In this document: in pieces, positions 5,071 to 7,625 of the stretch | Position numbering within the stretch: the first letter of the stretch is position 1 | How the letters are laid out: every line of letters starts with the position of its first letter | Assembly: GCA_900550455.1 (NCBI GenBank) | Contig: URSE01000053.1 | Span: forward strand, 1-7,625 | Direction: 5' to 3' | DNA length: 7,625 nucleotides | Source: an uncultured Veillonella sp. | GTDB taxonomy: Bacteria > Bacillota > Negativicutes > Veillonellales > Veillonellaceae | Notes under the pieces: generated by a model | The model's database searches: none | The model's input: only the letters and a program-made list of their open reading frames with translations | What the model was told of the DNA's origin: nothing | Program-made: the position numbers and the translations under genes

Positions 5071-7625
5071 TATTTACCGCCTCCTTTACGGGCTTCTTCC
5101 TGCAAGCGATAGAGTTCATTGAGGGCCTCAATAGGGGTCATGGACATGACGTCCAATTGAAGGAGGTCATCTACGACAGAATGACTGAAGAGATCATCAA
5201 TGCCAGTCATATCAAGATTAGACTTAGCCTTAGGCACATCAGAAACAGCCCCCTTAATACGATTGGACAAATCATCTAAATCAGGACCTTGTGCTTCCAG
5301 CCCCTTAAGGATTGCTTCAGCCCGTTTGAGGACAGGTCCAGGAATACCTGCTAGCTTAGCTACGTGAATGCCGTAAGACTTATCAGCCCCCCCCTTAATG
5401 ATGCGGCGCAGGAAGGCTACATCCTGCCCCTTTTCCTTAACAGCTACTGTGTAATTTTTGAGTTTAGGATAGGACTCTTCCATTGGAATGAGTTCATGGT
5501 AGTGAGTTGCAAAAAGGGTCTTACAGTGAATGTGTTTACAGATATGCTCTACCACAGCTTGCGCTATGGATAGACCATCAAAGGTGGATGTACCTCGACC
5601 AATTTCATCCAAGATAACCAGGGAGTTTTGTGTCGCATTTTCCAAAATATAGGCCACCTCTTTCATTTCCACCATGAAAGTAGATTGACCTGTAGAGATG
5701 TCATCAGAGGCGCCGACCCGGGTAAAAATACGGTCTACTGGAGAAATAGTCGCTTCTCGAGCAGGGATAAAGGACCCCATTTGAGCCATAATCATAAGGA
5801 TAGCTACCTGCCGCATATAGGTAGACTTACCAGCCATGTTCGGACCAGTAATAAGAAGAAATTCATTGGTATCGTGATCCAGAACCACATCATTAGGAAC
5901 AAAAACTTCTCGTTTTAAAAAGCTTTCAATAACGGGATGACGTCCATCGCGGATGTTAATAGTCCCATTCATGGTTAAATTTGGGCAGATATACTTTTCC
6001 TCATAAGCAATCGTAGCTAAGGATAGGAGGCAATCCAATTGAGCTAGCGCTCGTGCGGTCTCCTGAATGGCAAGTACTTGTTCTTTTACCGATTGACGCA
6101 GGTCCTGATAGAGCTTTTGTTCGAGACTAATAATTTGATCCTTAGCATTGAGAATCTTAATTTCAAATTCCTTGAGCTCTGGTGTTATATAGCGTTCCGC
6201 ATTGGCTAAGGTTTGCTTGCGGATAAAATAATCAGGTACCTTGTCAGTCGTCCCTTTAGAAACCTCAAAGTAGTAGCCAAAAACTCGGTTATAACCAGTT
6301 TTAAGACGGATACCAGTTTTTTCAATGATGTCCTCTTCCAATTTCTTGAGCCACTCTTGGCTATTGGTCGCTAACGACCGAAGATCATCCAATTCTTGAT
6401 TGTAGCCATCCTTAATCACTCGTCCTTCTTTTAAGGTAAGGGCTGGTTGGTCCATGATTGCCTTAGACAATAAGTCATAGAGGTCTTGGTGGTCACAAAT
6501 AGCTTCATCTATTTGTCGCAAGGCCAAGGCTTGGCAGTCTGCTAAGATGTCTTTAATACTAGGCAATACAGAAAGAGATTCTCTGAGGGAGGTAAAATCC
6601 CGTGGGGATACAGACCCAGTTTCCACCCGTCCCACAATTCGTTCAAAATCTGAAATGGACTTAAGTAGGTCCTGTAAGTGAGACCGTTGACCCGATCGAG
6701 AGATAAGTTCAGAAATGGCTGCTTGCCGCCGTTGGATATGAGATATATCCGTCAAGGGGCTTTCTAACCATTGTTTTAAAAGGCGGGCCCCCATAGGGGT
6801 TAAGGTCCGATCTAAGACGGCTAATAAGGTTCCCTTGCCACCCCCATCCCGCAGGTTATGAGTAATTTCCAAGTGTCTTAGGGATGCCGTATCTAACATC
6901 ATACGATTTCCTACAGACATGCGGTGTACGTAGTTTATATGGGAAATAGGCGTTTTAATGATGTCCGTTAAATACGTAAGCAAGTAGCCTAAAGCAGCGA
7001 GTACATCTTCCTCCATAAGTCCCATCTGAGAGAAGTGCTGAGCCGCCTCATTGGCCAAGGCCCCTGCTTCTACTAAGGCATCATAGGGAGAAATGACCGT
7101 CTGTTCAAAGTGGTTATCAATGAAATCTTTCACATCGCTAGGCAAGTCAATCTCATCAGCCACCACGACTTCCTGTGGCCGATACATAGATAAGGCATCA
7201 AAGACTTGACCTTTATTATCCTCAATAGAAGCTATACGGTCCCAGATGACCTCTCCCGTGGATATGTCGGCAAAGACTAAAATCCAAGCATCCCCTGTAC
7301 TATAAATAAGGGACAGAAAATTGTTAGACCGGGCATCATTCCCCGTTTCTGACATAAGGGTGCCTGGTGTAACGACCCGGATAACGCCCCTCTTAACGAG
7401 CCCTTTTACCTGCTTAGGATCTTCTAATTGCTCACAAATGGCCACCTTATAGCCTTTTTTTACTAGCTTATCCAAATATTGCTCGTAAGCATGGTAAGGA
7501 ACGCCACACATAGGGGCCTTAGGCTGACCGTTAGCATCCATACCTGTCCGACCAGTTAAAGTCAGGTCTAACTCCCGCGAACATACATAAGCGTCCTCAT
7601 TGAACATCTCATAAAAATCGCCTAG
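5070..7625 (-). CDS. mutS: DNA mismatch repair ATPase MutS (5' end cut by window edge)
   Basis: MutS recognises base mismatches and small insertion/deletion loops, then forms an ATP-dependent sliding clamp that recruits MutL. The reading frame runs without a stop to the last base; its first visible residues, LGDFYEMF, are the mismatch-reading Phe-x-Glu motif (E. coli F36/E38). About 30 N-terminal residues therefore lie outside the window, and the first in-frame ATG (7607) is internal. 851 residues are visible; E. coli MutS has 853 in full. Counting from the first visible residue, domain I covers about 1-90, connector about 90-230, core/lever/clamp about 235-530 and the ATPase about 530-765. 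Walker A GPNMAGKST is at 594-602 (about 5820-5846), Walker B LVILDEIGRGTST at 669-681, and the ATHYHEL motif at 705-711. The C-terminal tail ends in SMTPIEALNELYRLQ and a Gly-Lys-rich end. The last codons carry the mutL ribosome-binding site and overlap mutL by one base. Identification is secure. Confidence 0.98.
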   Translation of the reverse strand, partial: LGDFYEMFNEDAYVCSRELDLTLTGRTGMDANGQPKAPMCGVPYHAYEQYLDKLVKKGYKVAICEQLEDPKQVKGLVKRGVIRVVTPGTLMSETGNDARSNNFLSLIYSTGDAWILVFADISTGEVIWDRIASIEDNKGQVFDALSMYRPQEVVVADEIDLPSDVKDFIDNHFEQTVISPYDALVEAGALANEAAQHFSQMGLMEEDVLAALGYLLTYLTDIIKTPISHINYVHRMSVGNRMMLDTASLRHLEITHNLRDGGGKGTLLAVLDRTLTPMGARLLKQWLESPLTDISHIQRRQAAISELISRSGQRSHLQDLLKSISDFERIVGRVETGSVSPRDFTSLRESLSVLPSIKDILADCQALALRQIDEAICDHQDLYDLLSKAIMDQPALTLKEGRVIKDGYNQELDDLRSLATNSQEWLKKLEEDIIEKTGIRLKTGYNRVFGYYFEVSKGTTDKVPDYFIRKQTLANAERYITPELKEFEIKILNAKDQIISLEQKLYQDLRQSVKEQVLAIQETARALAQLDCLLSLATIAYEEKYICPNLTMNGTINIRDGRHPVIESFLKREVFVPNDVVLDHDTNEFLLITGPNMAGKSTYMRQVAILMIMAQMGSFIPAREATISPVDRIFTRVGASDDISTGQSTFMVEMKEVAYILENATQNSLVILDEIGRGTSTFDGLSIAQAVVEHICKHIHCKTLFATHYHELIPMEESYPKLKNYTVAVKEKGQDVAFLRRIIKGGADKSYGIHVAKLAGIPGPVLKRAEAILKGLEAQGPDLDDLSNRIKGAVSDVPKAKSNLDMTGIDDLFSHSVVDDLLQLDVMSMTPIEALNELYRLQEEARKGGGK
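5080..5087 (-). promoter_or_regulatory. mutL ribosome-binding site inside the mutS 3' end
   Basis: The minus strand reads AAAGGAGG, then nine bases, then ATG of mutL. The site lies in the codons for the last residues of MutS (K-G-G-G-K), and the mutS stop shares one base with the mutL start (TAATG). This strong match fixes the mutL start at 5070 and suggests translational coupling of MutS and MutL. Confidence 0.85.

Noticed and set aside
5628..5918. 96-codon plus-strand open frame opposite the mutS ATPase region
   Set aside because: It lies opposite the most conserved part of mutS (Walker A and B) and its His/Arg-rich translation looks like antisense noise. I saw no Shine-Dalgarno sequence or promoter to support it.
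7605..7607. ATG at 7607 as the start of mutS
   Set aside because: The frame stays open to the window edge and encodes LGDFYE just upstream. This is the conserved MutS mismatch-binding motif, so the ATG is an internal methionine.
1..7625. Possible hidden mobile element, CRISPR array, RNA gene or new defence system
   Set aside because: The window is about 98% covered by five intact, co-directional housekeeping genes. I found no direct-repeat array, no terminal inverted repeats, no transposase or integrase frame and no tRNA-like fold in the short gaps.

Overview
This window is an ordinary housekeeping region of a bacterial chromosome. All five genes lie on the minus strand and fill almost the whole 7.6 kb, so transcription runs from right (7625) to left (1). 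The gene order is mutS (5' end cut by the window edge), mutL, an RsmJ/DUF548-family SAM-dependent methyltransferase, miaA and a methionine gamma-lyase-family PLP enzyme (the 'aluminium resistance'/YnbB family). The order mutS-mutL-...-miaA-...-ynbB is typical of Bacillota. By eye the base composition is moderate, with GC in the low-to-mid 40s per cent. Strong Shine-Dalgarno sequences (AAAGGAGG, GAGAGGAG, AGGAGAGGGGG) fit a Firmicute. A member of the Negativicutes (Veillonella-like) is my best guess, but this is inference and I could not test it.

Layout along the direction of transcription: mutS (5070 to beyond 7625) overlaps mutL by one base (TAATG). mutL (3076-5070) is followed by a short gap and the methyltransferase (2266-3048, second ATG preferred). 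A 42-nt gap leads to miaA (1297-2223), and 12 nt later comes the PLP lyase (43-1284). An imperfect hairpin with a U-rich tail (about 1-31), just after the lyase stop codon, looks like the terminator. No promoter is visible, so transcription probably starts at or upstream of mutS. No stretch longer than about 45 bases lies outside a gene or the terminator.

Functionally, MutS recognises mismatches. MutL carries the endonuclease motifs expected of MutH-independent mismatch repair and would nick the strand to be repaired. The next two genes act on RNA: a predicted 16S rRNA guanine methyltransferase and the tRNA A37 dimethylallyltransferase. The last gene is a predicted PLP-dependent sulfur-amino-acid lyase whose physiological substrate is not settled. 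I see no mobile element, CRISPR array, RNA gene or large repeat, and no evidence of a new system. The points worth a second look are small: no hfq between miaA and the lyase gene, the rRNA methyltransferase between mutL and miaA, and a few deviations in conserved motifs of MutL, MutS and MiaA.
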